A DNA stretch of 64,000 nt from Nostoc sp. C052 (lineage in GTDB: Bacteria > Cyanobacteriota > Cyanobacteriia > Cyanobacteriales > Nostocaceae), in assembly GCF_013393905.1 (NCBI RefSeq), contig NZ_CP040273.1, positions 1-64,000 of the forward strand. The letters are read 5' to 3'. Positions 28,335 through 37,375 of the stretch are shown one piece after another. Below the pieces are notes generated by a model. That model saw only the letters and a list, made by a program, of their open reading frames with translations, was not told the origin of the DNA and searched no databases. Numbering within the stretch: position 1 is the stretch's first letter; each line of letters opens with the position of its first letter. Made by a program: the position numbers and the translations under genes.

Positions 28335-28589
28335 AACTATGTTTCCAACGACAGATGGTATTTTGGCTACTTTTATGAATAAGTGCTAATTATGTCTACA
28401 AGATTTGAGAATACTTTTGTTTTAGTTATAAAAAAAATTATCCAATCAAACTTTAGTACTAAAGTTTCTTTCATTTATCTGGAAAGATTTTTGATTACTT
28501 ATATTTTATATGACAGATACAAAAAGTAAAAGGCTTAACACCAATAACTATGTTATAAATATTGAGTCATCTTATAATCGAAGTGATCT
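28335..28589. promoter_or_regulatory. Divergent promoter region of the two-component pair
   Basis: This 255-bp AT-rich spacer separates the outward-facing kinase and regulator genes, so it must hold both promoters. TATTTTATATGA near 28501 and TTATAATCG near 28572 are plausible -10 regions for the regulator. I see no convincing repeat operator. Confidence 0.4.
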
Positions 28590-29243
28590 ATGATTCGATT
28601 AACGCTCATTGAGGATGAAGAACTCATTAGGTTGGGGATCACTACTGCTATCAATCAACAACCAGATATGGAAATGGTCGGCGTTGCGCGTACTGGTATT
28701 GAAGGGATTAATTTAGTTAAGGAATTAAATCCCGATGTCATTTTGGTGGATATTGGTTTACCGGACATATCTGGGCTAGAAGTGATTAAAGAGGTCAAAC
28801 TCAATAGCAAGACTAAAATTGTTGTTCTTTCTTCTCATTCTTCTCAAGGCACTGTTCAATCAGCTTTAAATGTCGGCGCTGATTCTTACATTCTCAAAAA
28901 GAATAATGTTCCTCTGATTTTAGAAGCCATTAAAACCACATTCTACGATAGCAAGTCTTTTTTTGACCCTGATATTAGCCGACGGAATTTTTGTTACCAA
29001 CAGAAAATCAAGGGTAAGACTTATCAAGATAATCTCACTAATACTGAAATCCAAATTGTTTCTTTGATGGCAGCTGGTTTTTCTAATAAGCTGATTGCCG
29101 AGCAGTTATTCATTACTGAAAGTACTGTAAAAGGGCATATTAACAAGATTTTTGCTAAGTTGGATGTCAGCGATCGCGTCAATGCTTTGATTGAAGCTAG
29201 TAAACTTGGGTACATCGAACAAGATTATCTTCAGGTAGGTTAG
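28590..29243 (+). CDS. NarL/LuxR-type response regulator
   Basis: A 217-residue DNA-binding response regulator. The receiver domain covers about residues 1-120, with acidic residues at 8-10 and the phospho-acceptor Asp54 (LVDIGLPD). The conserved Lys is in YILKKN. The C-terminal LuxR-type helix-turn-helix (about 148-210) contains LTNTEIQIVSLMAAGFSNK and ESTVKGHINKIFAKLDVSDR. The partner kinase is the divergent gene at 27579-28334. Targets are unknown; the flanking conjugation and mobilisation operons are the obvious candidates. Confidence 0.92.
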   Translation: MIRLTLIEDEELIRLGITTAINQQPDMEMVGVARTGIEGINLVKELNPDVILVDIGLPDISGLEVIKEVKLNSKTKIVVLSSHSSQGTVQSALNVGADSYILKKNNVPLILEAIKTTFYDSKSFFDPDISRRNFCYQQKIKGKTYQDNLTNTEIQIVSLMAAGFSNKLIAEQLFITESTVKGHINKIFAKLDVSDRVNALIEASKLGYIEQDYLQVG

Positions 29244-29837
29244 CTACTTACCTACTTGAATTAAACAATAGCCCTGGGTTTTACTCTGCTGTGTTTGACA
29301 AGCTTCAATCGCTGCTTGATTCTTCAAGATTATTTGATACATTTGTTTACCCTCTTGGGATTTTGCCCACTGGAGAATCTTTATTTCGTTACGTGAGACT
29401 ACTACTGACTGATTTGTTCCTATATTTTGCACCAGATTCCATGTGGTCAGCGAACCCAGCAAGGTACTGCCAGCCGCGACTAATCCACACACAAGAGATA
29501 CTGTCCCCAATCCCCAGCCTGCCTGCACTTTCATGCCTGTGTCGGTGGGCTTGATTTTTTTGATCTCATCACGTACAGCATTTGACACAACTGTATAATG
29601 CATTGACTCGGCTTGTTTGCTTGTCTTATCCAGTTTTTGGTCTATCAGTGCCGCCCATGCTTCTATCATTGCCTCCATTCTTGCCTGGAGGTCTATGATC
29701 GTTTCTTCATATCTGCCTAGTGTCGCCATCATCCTAAAAACTGGATCATCTGGTGTAATTCCTAGTTGATATGCCCCTTCAACTATGCGTTTTTGTTCTG
29801 ATGGGGAGTAGCCTTGTAATGTGTCTTGTACTCGCAT
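29244..29837 (-). CDS. Cyanobacterial plasmid membrane protein (DUF6753-like)
   Basis: A 197-residue protein with a conserved-looking N terminus (YSPSEQKRIVEGAYQLGITP), a coiled-coil segment (about 45-95), and one long hydrophobic segment (about 108-135, GLGTVSLVCGLVAAG). Two Cys lie near the C terminus. It resembles small proteins often seen near ParA genes of cyanobacterial plasmids (possibly DUF6753); that family name is from memory and unverified. It ends tail to tail with the response regulator with no gap, so termination between them must be shared. Confidence 0.5.
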   Translation of the reverse strand: MRVQDTLQGYSPSEQKRIVEGAYQLGITPDDPVFRMMATLGRYEETIIDLQARMEAMIEAWAALIDQKLDKTSKQAESMHYTVVSNAVRDEIKKIKPTDTGMKVQAGWGLGTVSLVCGLVAAGSTLLGSLTTWNLVQNIGTNQSVVVSRNEIKILQWAKSQEGKQMYQIILKNQAAIEACQTQQSKTQGYCLIQVGK

Positions 29838-29960
29838 TTCTCACAAGCTCCAAAGCGTTTAATGATGAGTAATAAGTAGTGGGTAATGAGTAATGAGTAA
29901 GAAGTAATGAGTAAGAAACAAGAAATAAGATATTGAAGTATTCGCTCATAACTCATAACG

Positions 29961-30135
29961 TAAGAATTCAGGAGTCAAGAGTCAGAATTCAGAATGGAAT
30001 TAGCATAGCCTACTAGCTTCTCAAGTTGAAGCATTAATCCTGAAGTATCACCTTGCCAAACTATCAAATATTGAAATGTTTTGGCTAGCTGTTTCATTTA
30101 TTCTGACTTCTGAATTCTGGCTTCTGAATCCTTAC
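29961..30135. repeat. TAAGAATTCAG-type MITE-like repeat with a different core
   Basis: Begins TAAGAATTCAGGAGTCAAGA and ends ATTCTGGCTTCTGAATCCTTA, which are imperfect inverted ends of the same family as at 9114, 16254, 22998 and 37645. The ~100-bp centre is unrelated to the other copies. It occupies most of the gap 29838-30186. Short ATGAGTAAT/AAGTAATGAGTAAG repeats lie at 29860-29935. Confidence 0.6.
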
Positions 30136-30186
30136 CTGATTACTCCTCCATTCGAGGTGTGTTGAGAAATCCGGGTTGTAGTGTCA

Positions 30187-30885
30187 TCAATCAAGCCCTA
30201 GATATTTAATAGCCAAATTGTTATTCATCACTGAATGATGAAATTTTTTAATCCACTGAAAAATGAAGCTTCTCCAAAATAAAATTATTGAGAAATCCTG
30301 GCAAACTTGTGAATATGGTTTATCAGCCTTTTCCATTGCTTGATAATGATTCCGATGTAGAGCCATTAATTCTACTTCTGTCCCTCCTATGATTAACAGC
30401 TTTTTCCGCATCTTCTCCTCATATTCTCTAAACTCTGGCGCAAAATGGTAATTTTTCACTACCACGTAGTTAGCGTTAGTGGTCGCGTTCTGGATGATTG
30501 CATTTAAGTAATATATACAGTCTTCCCTGTGAGAAATAGGTTGAAGAAATGTTAAATTCCAACCAAATTTTACTACAACCTCAAATAAGCTAGCACTCTC
30601 GATATATTGAATTACTTTTTCAATATCTTGTCCGGGCATATCAACAATCATCACATCTAAGTCAGGATGATTTAAGTCATCTGTTATTGCATCAGCATCG
30701 TCATTTGATAAATTAAACTTCTTAATGCTTGCTATATGTTCATAAGCCTGAAATACAGGGAATGATTCTTGGTTATAAACCTTTATCCGTTTTCCTTGTT
30801 GGGCTAACATTTCTAGCAATAGCTTGATAACTGTAGACTTACCTACCCGCGCATCTCCTACAGTTATAATCATTCTCTTTGACAT
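30187..30885 (-). CDS. ParA/MinD-like P-loop ATPase, short form
   Basis: A 232-residue ATPase with a Walker A-like VGDARVGKST at residues 9-18 and MIVDMPGQD as Walker B. The P-loop has Arg before VGKST where classical ParA proteins have Gly, Gly and the signature Lys, so it is a divergent member. The ribosome site AGGAA lies close upstream, and the gene begins 8 bases after the related ATPase gene at 30894-32183, so the two are an operon. A pair of ATPases suggests a specialised segregation or transfer role; no ParB-like partner is visible beside it. Confidence 0.65.
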   Translation of the reverse strand: MSKRMIITVGDARVGKSTVIKLLLEMLAQQGKRIKVYNQESFPVFQAYEHIASIKKFNLSNDDADAITDDLNHPDLDVMIVDMPGQDIEKVIQYIESASLFEVVVKFGWNLTFLQPISHREDCIYYLNAIIQNATTNANYVVVKNYHFAPEFREYEEKMRKKLLIIGGTEVELMALHRNHYQAMEKADKPYSQVCQDFSIILFWRSFIFQWIKKFHHSVMNNNLAIKYLGLD

Positions 30886-30893
30886 CTTTATTC

Positions 30894-32183
30894 CTATTCA
30901 GATAAAATCTTCTCTATGCCAAATAAATCTTTTTTTGGCTTTATTTGCCCTTTAAAATTGTTCAGCCAGCTTAAGACTCTACCAAATACAGACGGATATT
31001 CATCTTGTTCAAGTCCTTGTCTAAATGTCAAATTTTTCACATCTAAATAATCGTAGGATTTTTTCGCTAATTTTGGCATATTTATACTTGTGAAATCATG
31101 CCCTGTTGCTTTTACTTGCTGTTCAATTACTTTTATTTCTTCGGAACTATTATAAAAAGTAAACTGTTCTGTCTCTCCATAAAACAAGTTTTTTACTATT
31201 ACATAATCAACGCGATCGCCGCAGAAACTATATAGTTCTAGTAGTTGAGTTATACAATCAATTATTGTACTAATAACTATTACTATAGTTACCTGCATCT
31301 TACATTTATTATTTACTACATCTAAAAACCCCATCTCGGTTATTAAAATTTTTAAAGTTGGCAGAAATTGTGATGGCGTTTCTAGTAGTATCAAAGATTG
31401 TGAATCTCGATATTTCCCAGATTCTTTTGATTTGGGATAGACTAATTCTTTTAAATTATCTACAAATTCGTCTAATTTATCTGAGTTAGATATATCTAAA
31501 CGATGAATATTTGCAGCTTTTTCATAAAATCTGATCAAGTGTGGATTAGAATTATCCGCGTCTAACCCAACAAATTTTACTGCATTATCTATGTAAGTTT
31601 GCGCTAAACCCCTGGCAAACGTTGACTTACCAACACCTCCTTTATCTCCTGTCACCATTACTAATTTTCTTAGCTTTTCTGGATTAGTTTTATTGTTGGT
31701 ATTTTTATTATTCTTTTTGGAGACTGGATTATTAGACTGTGTATTACCAGTGTTTTCTTTTGTCACATTATTGGGTGCTAGACTGTCGGTATCTGTATTA
31801 ATAATGTTCTCTTCTACCACATTGTTGAGTGCTATATTGTCGGATGCTAGACTGACGGGATCTGTATTACTAGTGTCTTTTTCTATCGCATTGTTAAGTG
31901 CTATATTGTCGGGTGCTAGGCTGTCTAACTCTGTATTAACAATGTTTTGTTCTGTCACATTGTCGGGTGCTAGGCTGTCTAACTCTGTATTAACAATGTT
32001 TTGTTCTGTCACATTGTTGGGTGGTATATTGTCGGGCACTGTGCTATCGGGATCTGTATTACTAGTGTTTTCTTCTATCGCATTGTTGGGTGCTATATTG
32101 TTAAACTGTGTATTAGTAAAGGGTTGATCTGCCAGATTGTTGCTAGTATTTTGGTTATTATCGTTGGCTATCTTAATAGTCAT
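30894..32183 (-). CDS. ParA/MinD-type ATPase with repetitive Asn-rich N terminus
   Basis: A 429-residue protein. Residues 1-165 are Asn/Asp-rich low complexity built from imperfect 18-residue repeats (consensus NVTEQNIVNTELDSLAPD), including two nearly identical tandem copies. Residues about 172-429 are a ParA/MinD ATPase with deviant Walker A GDKGGVGKST (179-188, both Lys present), switch-like VGLDADNSNPH and a typical strand LILLETPSQ. AAGGAAG precedes the start. The disordered repetitive tail is unusual and probably length-variable. Likely role is positioning of plasmid DNA or of the mobilisation complex encoded in the same operon. Confidence 0.75.
   Translation of the reverse strand: MTIKIANDNNQNTSNNLADQPFTNTQFNNIAPNNAIEENTSNTDPDSTVPDNIPPNNVTEQNIVNTELDSLAPDNVTEQNIVNTELDSLAPDNIALNNAIEKDTSNTDPVSLASDNIALNNVVEENIINTDTDSLAPNNVTKENTGNTQSNNPVSKKNNKNTNNKTNPEKLRKLVMVTGDKGGVGKSTFARGLAQTYIDNAVKFVGLDADNSNPHLIRFYEKAANIHRLDISNSDKLDEFVDNLKELVYPKSKESGKYRDSQSLILLETPSQFLPTLKILITEMGFLDVVNNKCKMQVTIVIVISTIIDCITQLLELYSFCGDRVDYVIVKNLFYGETEQFTFYNSSEEIKVIEQQVKATGHDFTSINMPKLAKKSYDYLDVKNLTFRQGLEQDEYPSVFGRVLSWLNNFKGQIKPKKDLFGIEKILSE
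31910..32024. repeat. Tandem 54-bp coding repeat
   Basis: Two nearly identical 54-bp units (CTGTCTAACTCTGTATTAAC starts at 31921 and at 31975) inside a wider zone of diverged copies at about 31740-32130. It keeps the reading frame of the ATPase (18 codons per unit), so copy number can change without frameshift. Confidence 0.85.
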
Positions 32184-32216
32184 AATTCTTCTTCCTTTTG
32201 ATATTGACTAATTTTT

Positions 32217-32543
32217 TTACAAGTACTGTCTTTGAAATATTGGTCGAATTTTAATTCGTACCCAATGCAGAAATTTATTAATCAAGTCCGCTTTGACAAT
32301 CGTCTTTAAGGTATTGATGGCTGTAAAATTTAAAGTTTTTACTTTTACTACCTCTGATTCAATAACTACATAACGTTCTTGACTGTGAATATTCATCAGT
32401 ACTACCTTTTCATTATTTAATTCTGCTGCAACGACGTTGAACACATCTTCGGCAAATATCTCTAACCCTAGTGGGGTAGAGATTACTCGCACCGTGTTAC
32501 CCAAAGGATGATCAAATTCCCAATATGTCCATACTCTTCCCAT
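32217..32543 (-). CDS. Small hypothetical protein of the mobilisation operon
   Basis: A 108-residue protein, unrecognised. The segment GNTVRVISTPLGLEIFAEDV vaguely recalls the N-terminal part of Bro-N-type domains, but the length and the rest do not support that strongly. Its coding strand and short gap (33 bases) to the ParA-like gene suggest co-transcription. Charged, no membrane segment. Confidence 0.45.
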   Translation of the reverse strand: MGRVWTYWEFDHPLGNTVRVISTPLGLEIFAEDVFNVVAAELNNEKVVLMNIHSQERYVVIESEVVKVKTLNFTAINTLKTIVKADLINKFLHWVRIKIRPIFQRQYL

Positions 32544-32643
32544 AAATAGATTGCCATATTTGATTCAACACACGAAGCTATTTAGGTACTGTTTTTTTCA
32601 GTACTATGGTTTCTTGATTTTTCAAAAATACGTTATACAATTA

Positions 32644-33213
32644 CTAGCGATTATTTTTGGTTTTCAAATAATTGCCGCTATAAATACCAATATTATTCTT
32701 AGGCAAAACTGATAACGGTTGAATGTTAAGCCGATCGCCAACCTTGATATTGGCAGTGCCTTTTACTAGCTCTAGCACTTGGGAGGCAACTTTCCCCTTG
32801 TAGATGGGACAAGGGGTTTTGTAACACGGTTGGGCATTGTAAACCGCAGTTGTCACCACATTGTCCTTAAGATAAAAGATGTCTAATGGAAAATTTACCT
32901 TGTACATCCAGAAAGGCACGTCGTAAATTTCTCTGCCCAGGTTGAATAACATCCCGTAGTCGCCGTTTAAGGATGCTCGAAATTTCAGCCCTTTCTCTAA
33001 TTGCTCTGGTGTAGAGGCGACTGAGAGCTTAAATGTGCGATTGCCTTTCGTGAGAAGGTGCGTAACTGGTAAATCCTGGGGACGAGTTTGGACGTAACCC
33101 AGCGCCACAGTGCCAATGATAATTAATACTCCAGCAACAGGGCCTAGTATGTTCAGTAACTTGAAAGCAGCAGCGTATAAATCTTTCTCGTTAGGAATTT
33201 CAAGAATTTGCAT
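32644..33213 (-). CDS. DUF192 family protein with membrane anchor
   Basis: A 189-residue protein. One membrane helix (about 22-42) anchors a C-terminal DUF192 domain: STPEQLEKGLKFRASL, GMLFNLGREI, FWMYKVNFPLDIFYL, CYKTPCPIYKG and VLELVKGTANIKVGDRL are the conserved motifs. DUF192 proteins are usually exported; the biochemical function is not known. The gene starts 3 bases after the AAA ATPase gene, so it belongs to the mobilisation operon, an unusual place for this family. Confidence 0.85.
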   Translation of the reverse strand: MQILEIPNEKDLYAAAFKLLNILGPVAGVLIIIGTVALGYVQTRPQDLPVTHLLTKGNRTFKLSVASTPEQLEKGLKFRASLNGDYGMLFNLGREIYDVPFWMYKVNFPLDIFYLKDNVVTTAVYNAQPCYKTPCPIYKGKVASQVLELVKGTANIKVGDRLNIQPLSVLPKNNIGIYSGNYLKTKNNR

Positions 33214-33215
33214 AA

Positions 33216-34850
33216 TTATCCAAAAATATCAACATTGCCGAGACTATATATAGATGAATCAATCGGGCTAGATGGAAGTCCATGTAAAGCCGCAATGTTA
33301 CGCATACTTTCAACTCGGTCAGCTTCGCGGATGGCCAGAGGATTCATACTCTGCCTTGCAGCCAGCAATGCCGATAATGTAATCTCAAGTGATGGCAGTT
33401 CGCTAGCTTGTGCAACATCATCACCAAACATTTCACAGAACATTTCACAGAAAGTAGAGATGGCCGCACGTTCAACAATGGCTTGAATCTCCGCCCCGAC
33501 ACATCGCTGCGTGGCTTTGAGTAACCTTTTCCATTCTTCTTCGCTGTACCCATCGCCCCCATTACGGAAACGAGGATCGAATTTAGCGAGATGGATTTTG
33601 AAAATTGAGTGCCGTTCGCCATAATTTGGGAGATCCACCTTGAAAATCTCGTCGAAGCGTCCACTTCTGGTTAGCTCAGGTGGTAGCCATTGAATATTGT
33701 TAGCCGAAGCGATAATTAAAACCTCACTAGTACGTTCTTGCATCCAGGTCAAAAGCATACCAGCGAGGCGTTTAGATAAATCATCATCCCCGGCGAATCC
33801 CTTATCAAAGTCATCAAGGTATAAAATTACACGATTGATTCGGTCTACCAGTGCGAGTAAACTCTTGAGTTTATATTCTGCCAAATTACCGTAACTGCGG
33901 AAACTACCCCACTCTACTGAAATCAGAGGTAGCCCTAATTGTGCAGAACTTGCTTTAGCGGAGTAAGATTTTCCTGTTCCCGGTGGGCCGATTAGTAAAA
34001 TCCCCTTGGGTAAACGAAGATTGTAAGCTTTAGCTAATGAGGATAGAAGGCGCTTATAAGTTTTAAACGCTTGCTGGATCAGTTCTAAACCACCAATGGG
34101 TGTGCTTGGAGGTTGGAGAAATTGAATATTATAAATCCGCTTGAACAGTTCGATTTTGTAAGCGGACAGTTTTTCTACTAACTCATCCGGTTTAATTTCA
34201 CCAGGAGCGCTTGCCTGTCTGATTCCATAGTCAATGTCTGCCAAGTACATGCCTAAGCCGGCGTTCGCCGTGGCATCAATATCGCCATGACTGTAATCCG
34301 GTAATACTTGGGATAAATAACTGCTTATTTCCTCTGTAGCTGGCAGTTGTTGAATGACTGTTGGAACTTCGGGGGCAATGTCAGATGACACGGTGGCGTT
34401 TGACCCTAAGAGAATCGCTGTCTTGTTGTAAGAGTGATTGCACAGCTTCAGGTTAATGAGGGCAGACTTAATCCACTCGGAAGTCAGGAAGAAATCGGGG
34501 TCAATGGTAGACTCTCCCAGCCAAGGGAATATACCTTCTAGTATCAGGATTCCTGATAAATCGGTGGTTTTCCAGAACCGCAGAATTTCAAAGTAATGTT
34601 CGCGCCTGTTTTTGGCGATCGCCTGATACTGCTCAACTCTTTGTAAACTTAATCCCCTCTCATTACTGGATAACTGGTGTAGCGCATCATCTTCGAGCGT
34701 CCACAGGTAACAGTTAATATTGTATTGCTGGCATTCACTGGCTAGATTGATGAGCAGCCTGACCCTCTCTTGCAATGGAGACTCGACAGCAATCAGCTTA
34801 TTGTTAAGCTTAATTAATCCAAATATTTGTTTAATTAACTCATTATTCAT
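33216..34850 (-). CDS. Ycf46-like AAA+ ATPase
   Basis: A 544-residue AAA ATPase with a divergent N-terminal half and an active C-terminal AAA module: Walker A GPPGTGKS at 288-295, Walker B LYLDDFDKGF, sensor 1 IIASANN and the arginine-finger region LTRSGRFDE. The architecture with an inactive first domain resembles Ycf46-type ATPases of cyanobacteria and plastids. The acidic Walker B is Asp-Asp rather than Asp-Glu. Its position behind the MobV relaxase suggests a remodelling role in mobilisation or plasmid maintenance. No ribosome site is evident. Confidence 0.75.
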   Translation of the reverse strand: MNNELIKQIFGLIKLNNKLIAVESPLQERVRLLINLASECQQYNINCYLWTLEDDALHQLSSNERGLSLQRVEQYQAIAKNRREHYFEILRFWKTTDLSGILILEGIFPWLGESTIDPDFFLTSEWIKSALINLKLCNHSYNKTAILLGSNATVSSDIAPEVPTVIQQLPATEEISSYLSQVLPDYSHGDIDATANAGLGMYLADIDYGIRQASAPGEIKPDELVEKLSAYKIELFKRIYNIQFLQPPSTPIGGLELIQQAFKTYKRLLSSLAKAYNLRLPKGILLIGPPGTGKSYSAKASSAQLGLPLISVEWGSFRSYGNLAEYKLKSLLALVDRINRVILYLDDFDKGFAGDDDLSKRLAGMLLTWMQERTSEVLIIASANNIQWLPPELTRSGRFDEIFKVDLPNYGERHSIFKIHLAKFDPRFRNGGDGYSEEEWKRLLKATQRCVGAEIQAIVERAAISTFCEMFCEMFGDDVAQASELPSLEITLSALLAARQSMNPLAIREADRVESMRNIAALHGLPSSPIDSSIYSLGNVDIFG

Positions 34851-34957
34851 TAGGGCTTTAGTTAAATTTCACCCCAATATTATTGATAGCTAAAACTCTT
34901 TACTAGCTACTTTGGTACTGAAAAAATCGGTACTAGAGTAGCTTGACTTTTTTGCAA

Positions 34958-36664
34958 CTATAGCTCTAATTCCTCGTGGTTTTGTTGTGAATAACGTTGT
35001 TGTAATTGATGGGAGAAATTGATTAACTGCGTATTCCAATCCCGACTTTCGCACTTGAGTTGAGTCGAGTGTGGCAGTAGTTCTTTAACAGCCCGTGCCA
35101 CTGTTGGTTGACTAAAAGCTAACTGTACACAAGGAACATTACGTAATCTTTCAACAGGTAAATTTGAAGTGTCATCTGCTGCCATGTAAATTGTTCTGTT
35201 TTCTGGTATTCCTTTAACCTGATATTCCAGCATGGCTACTGAAATGGCATCAATGGGAGAAAAAGACAGCACGACAGTACTAGTTTGTTCGCTAGGCTTT
35301 TTCCCCAAAGTAAAGTAAAACCAGCTATCGCGGCGAACTGTACCTAACTCATAACCAGAAAATGTATTAGCTGTCCCTTCTAAAAATGCCCCTTTGGTCT
35401 TTCCGTTGAGATCCCGCATCACAAAAACTACATTTGCTTTTGAGTCGGCATAAACTAGTCCCTGGTTATGTAACATTTGTACGCAATCAGAAGGTATGCC
35501 TCGTTTCTGAGTTAGGTAATGTTCTACTTGCTGCCACTGTTTTTTATCCTCAATCGGTGGAGTGAATTGGGGTACTGGTTGAGTTTGGATAATAACAGCC
35601 GTAACTTTTTGAGCATGAGCGCTCGCTGCACGTTTTGCGCCGACTTCACCAAATCGCTCCCCGATCCATGCGATCGCAGTTGTTTGGTTGCATTGATTAA
35701 CGTGCTTGACTAAATCAATAGCACTGTTACCCCCTAACGAAGAACCATTGCCAAAGTCAGTAAATTGAGAGGCATTTATATTAATGATGTGGTTTCCTCC
35801 AACCCATTCATTCCCTTTACGCCACAGTCCCAACTCAATAGCAACATCATCCAAAGCTAAATCAGTTGACCACTCGGTAAGCTTTTTTATTGATTGATTA
35901 TCTTGTTCTAATTGTGCAATTCGTCGCCGTAACTGTTCATTTTCAAGTGAGAGAGCTTTGGCTGTAGCCTCCATTTCCTGTTTACGTTGATTCGCCCTGT
36001 CTCGGTCGGCAGCTTTGGCTAAAAGATGTTCTGCACTTAGCTCATCAACTTCTAAATCGCGCCCTTCCTCCACAATGCGGTAAAAATCCTTGATGTCCTG
36101 GTGCTTTGCTCTGCTTCCTTTAATACCGCGCTCCAACCCAATTAACCGCATTGTCTGGTAGTAAGAATTTTGAAATTGTTGGATTTTCTGCCGCCCGTCA
36201 AAGAAATGATTGCACCGTAGCTGTCCTTGATCATCAAGAGGGACAAAATAAGCGTGAATATGGGGTGTGGCTTCATCCAGGTGTAACTCGGCGCGGACAA
36301 TGCGATTACCATATTCATCCGCTAACCACTGATGAGTCGCTTCTAGCCATTCATCCAGCTTTTGGGGTTCATAGTAACCGGCTTGAGTGGGGCAGTTGGG
36401 ACGGAAATAACTGGGCGATGCACTCAACAGTAACTCTACGCAGTACACCGCATCAGTGCGAATCTTCCGCTTCTGCTCCGAGTCCCTTATCTTGGCTAAG
36501 ACTAAATCCTCTAGTCGTTCCTCTGGGTTGAGGCTACCGATGAACCGAATATTTTTTTGAGTGGGATCTGCATTAGGGGTTTCTCTTTCTCGTGCAGTGT
36601 GAGATGCACTCCCTGATATGTTACCCCGCTTTAATTTTTTTAATCGCGCGATCGCGTATGCCAT
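34958..36664 (-). CDS. MobV relaxase with DUF3991/Toprim-like C terminus
   Basis: The relaxase that nicks oriT and pilots the transferred strand. Residues 1-200 are a MobV (Mob_Pre) domain: HTARERETPNADP with His22 and Arg25 as motif I, and HLDEATPHIHAYF with His128, Asp130, Glu131, His135 and His137 as motif III. A coiled-coil linker (about 205-265) follows. The C terminus (about 370-530) has the DUF3991-type segment RGIPSDCVQMLHNQGLVY and a Toprim-like LSFSPIDAISVAML, so the protein fuses nickase and primase-like modules. It is the first gene of the minus-strand mobilisation block, and oriT is expected in the region upstream (36665-37855). Confidence 0.88.
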   Translation of the reverse strand: MAYAIARLKKLKRGNISGSASHTARERETPNADPTQKNIRFIGSLNPEERLEDLVLAKIRDSEQKRKIRTDAVYCVELLLSASPSYFRPNCPTQAGYYEPQKLDEWLEATHQWLADEYGNRIVRAELHLDEATPHIHAYFVPLDDQGQLRCNHFFDGRQKIQQFQNSYYQTMRLIGLERGIKGSRAKHQDIKDFYRIVEEGRDLEVDELSAEHLLAKAADRDRANQRKQEMEATAKALSLENEQLRRRIAQLEQDNQSIKKLTEWSTDLALDDVAIELGLWRKGNEWVGGNHIININASQFTDFGNGSSLGGNSAIDLVKHVNQCNQTTAIAWIGERFGEVGAKRAASAHAQKVTAVIIQTQPVPQFTPPIEDKKQWQQVEHYLTQKRGIPSDCVQMLHNQGLVYADSKANVVFVMRDLNGKTKGAFLEGTANTFSGYELGTVRRDSWFYFTLGKKPSEQTSTVVLSFSPIDAISVAMLEYQVKGIPENRTIYMAADDTSNLPVERLRNVPCVQLAFSQPTVARAVKELLPHSTQLKCESRDWNTQLINFSHQLQQRYSQQNHEELEL

Positions 36665-37125
36665 TTTTTATCTACACTAAAAATTGGAAATACAAGTTTT
36701 TGGGCTGACTGACTGAGAAACAAATATCACTCAAATTATTGCTGTTTTTTCTCGGTTTCACGCTACTTTTTCAGCCAAATCGCTCAAATGCGAAAATGAG
36801 AAAATAACCGTAGTAAGTACGACTATCTTAAGCCACCCTACAGCATTTCTGGGGCAATTCTCCCGCTATTCCCAAGATTCCCTTAGTAGTATAGTCACTC
36901 TTGACACAATTTTAGCCTAAGTAGAAAACACCCGACTTTTTGGGGTTTGGACTAAAAAACCACGCAATAGCAAGGCTTTTGGGCTGTTTAATTGTCAATA
37001 ATCTTTAATTAATGAGAATTTATGGGCTGCTCACAGAATTTTTTGAGAATTACTCAAGGTTTTCAAAGACAATTCAAAATTTTTGGGAGTTGTTGTAGTG
37101 CAAAATCAACAAGCTTGTAGTACGC

Positions 37126-37156
37126 ATTCTCAATAAGACCTAAGCTTATTGAGAAT
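37126..37156. promoter_or_regulatory. 12-bp perfect inverted repeat upstream of mobV (oriT candidate)
   Basis: ATTCTCAATAAG at 37126-37137 and CTTATTGAGAAT at 37145-37156 with a 7-base spacer. Such inverted repeats mark nic sites in front of relaxase genes, so this is a candidate part of oriT; it could also be an operator or terminator. The rest of 36665-37125 is AT-rich, with no gene. Confidence 0.4.
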
Positions 37157-37227
37157 AAAAACATGGCAAAAAAGTGGCTGTAGCTGATTAATGATAAGAC
37201 TTTCAAGAGAAAAAATGCAAAAAGAGT

Positions 37228-37279
37228 GGACGGCCAAAGGGACAGAAAACGGCGTTTCTTGTGCTTTTGGGCGTCCAAA
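37228..37279. repeat. 52-bp direct repeat, copy 1
   Basis: Matches 37324-37375 at 51 of 52 positions with a 96-bp period. Each copy begins GGACGGCCAAAGG and ends TTTTGGGCGTCCAAA, so it can fold as a hairpin. It lies in the spacer upstream of mobV. Confidence 0.8.
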
Positions 37280-37323
37280 GGAAAGTCATGAAATCTAGAT
37301 ATTTCCAATTTGGGCTTGTGTGA

Positions 37324-37375
37324 GGACGGCCAAAGGGACAGAAAACGGCATTTCTTGTGCTTTTGGGCGTCCAAA
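37324..37375. repeat. 52-bp direct repeat, copy 2
   Basis: Differs from copy 1 by one base (A for G at the middle). Both copies are read through by a 111-codon minus-strand frame that is otherwise unremarkable, so I treat them as DNA signals, not coding sequence. Confidence 0.8.

Noticed and set aside
31693..32127. Open frame on the + strand with hydrophobic repeats
   Set aside because: Antisense to the repetitive N terminus of the ParA-like gene; its repeats come from the coding repeat on the other strand.
32217..32543. Bro-N domain annotation for the small protein
   Set aside because: Only one short segment resembles that family; length and remaining residues do not support it.
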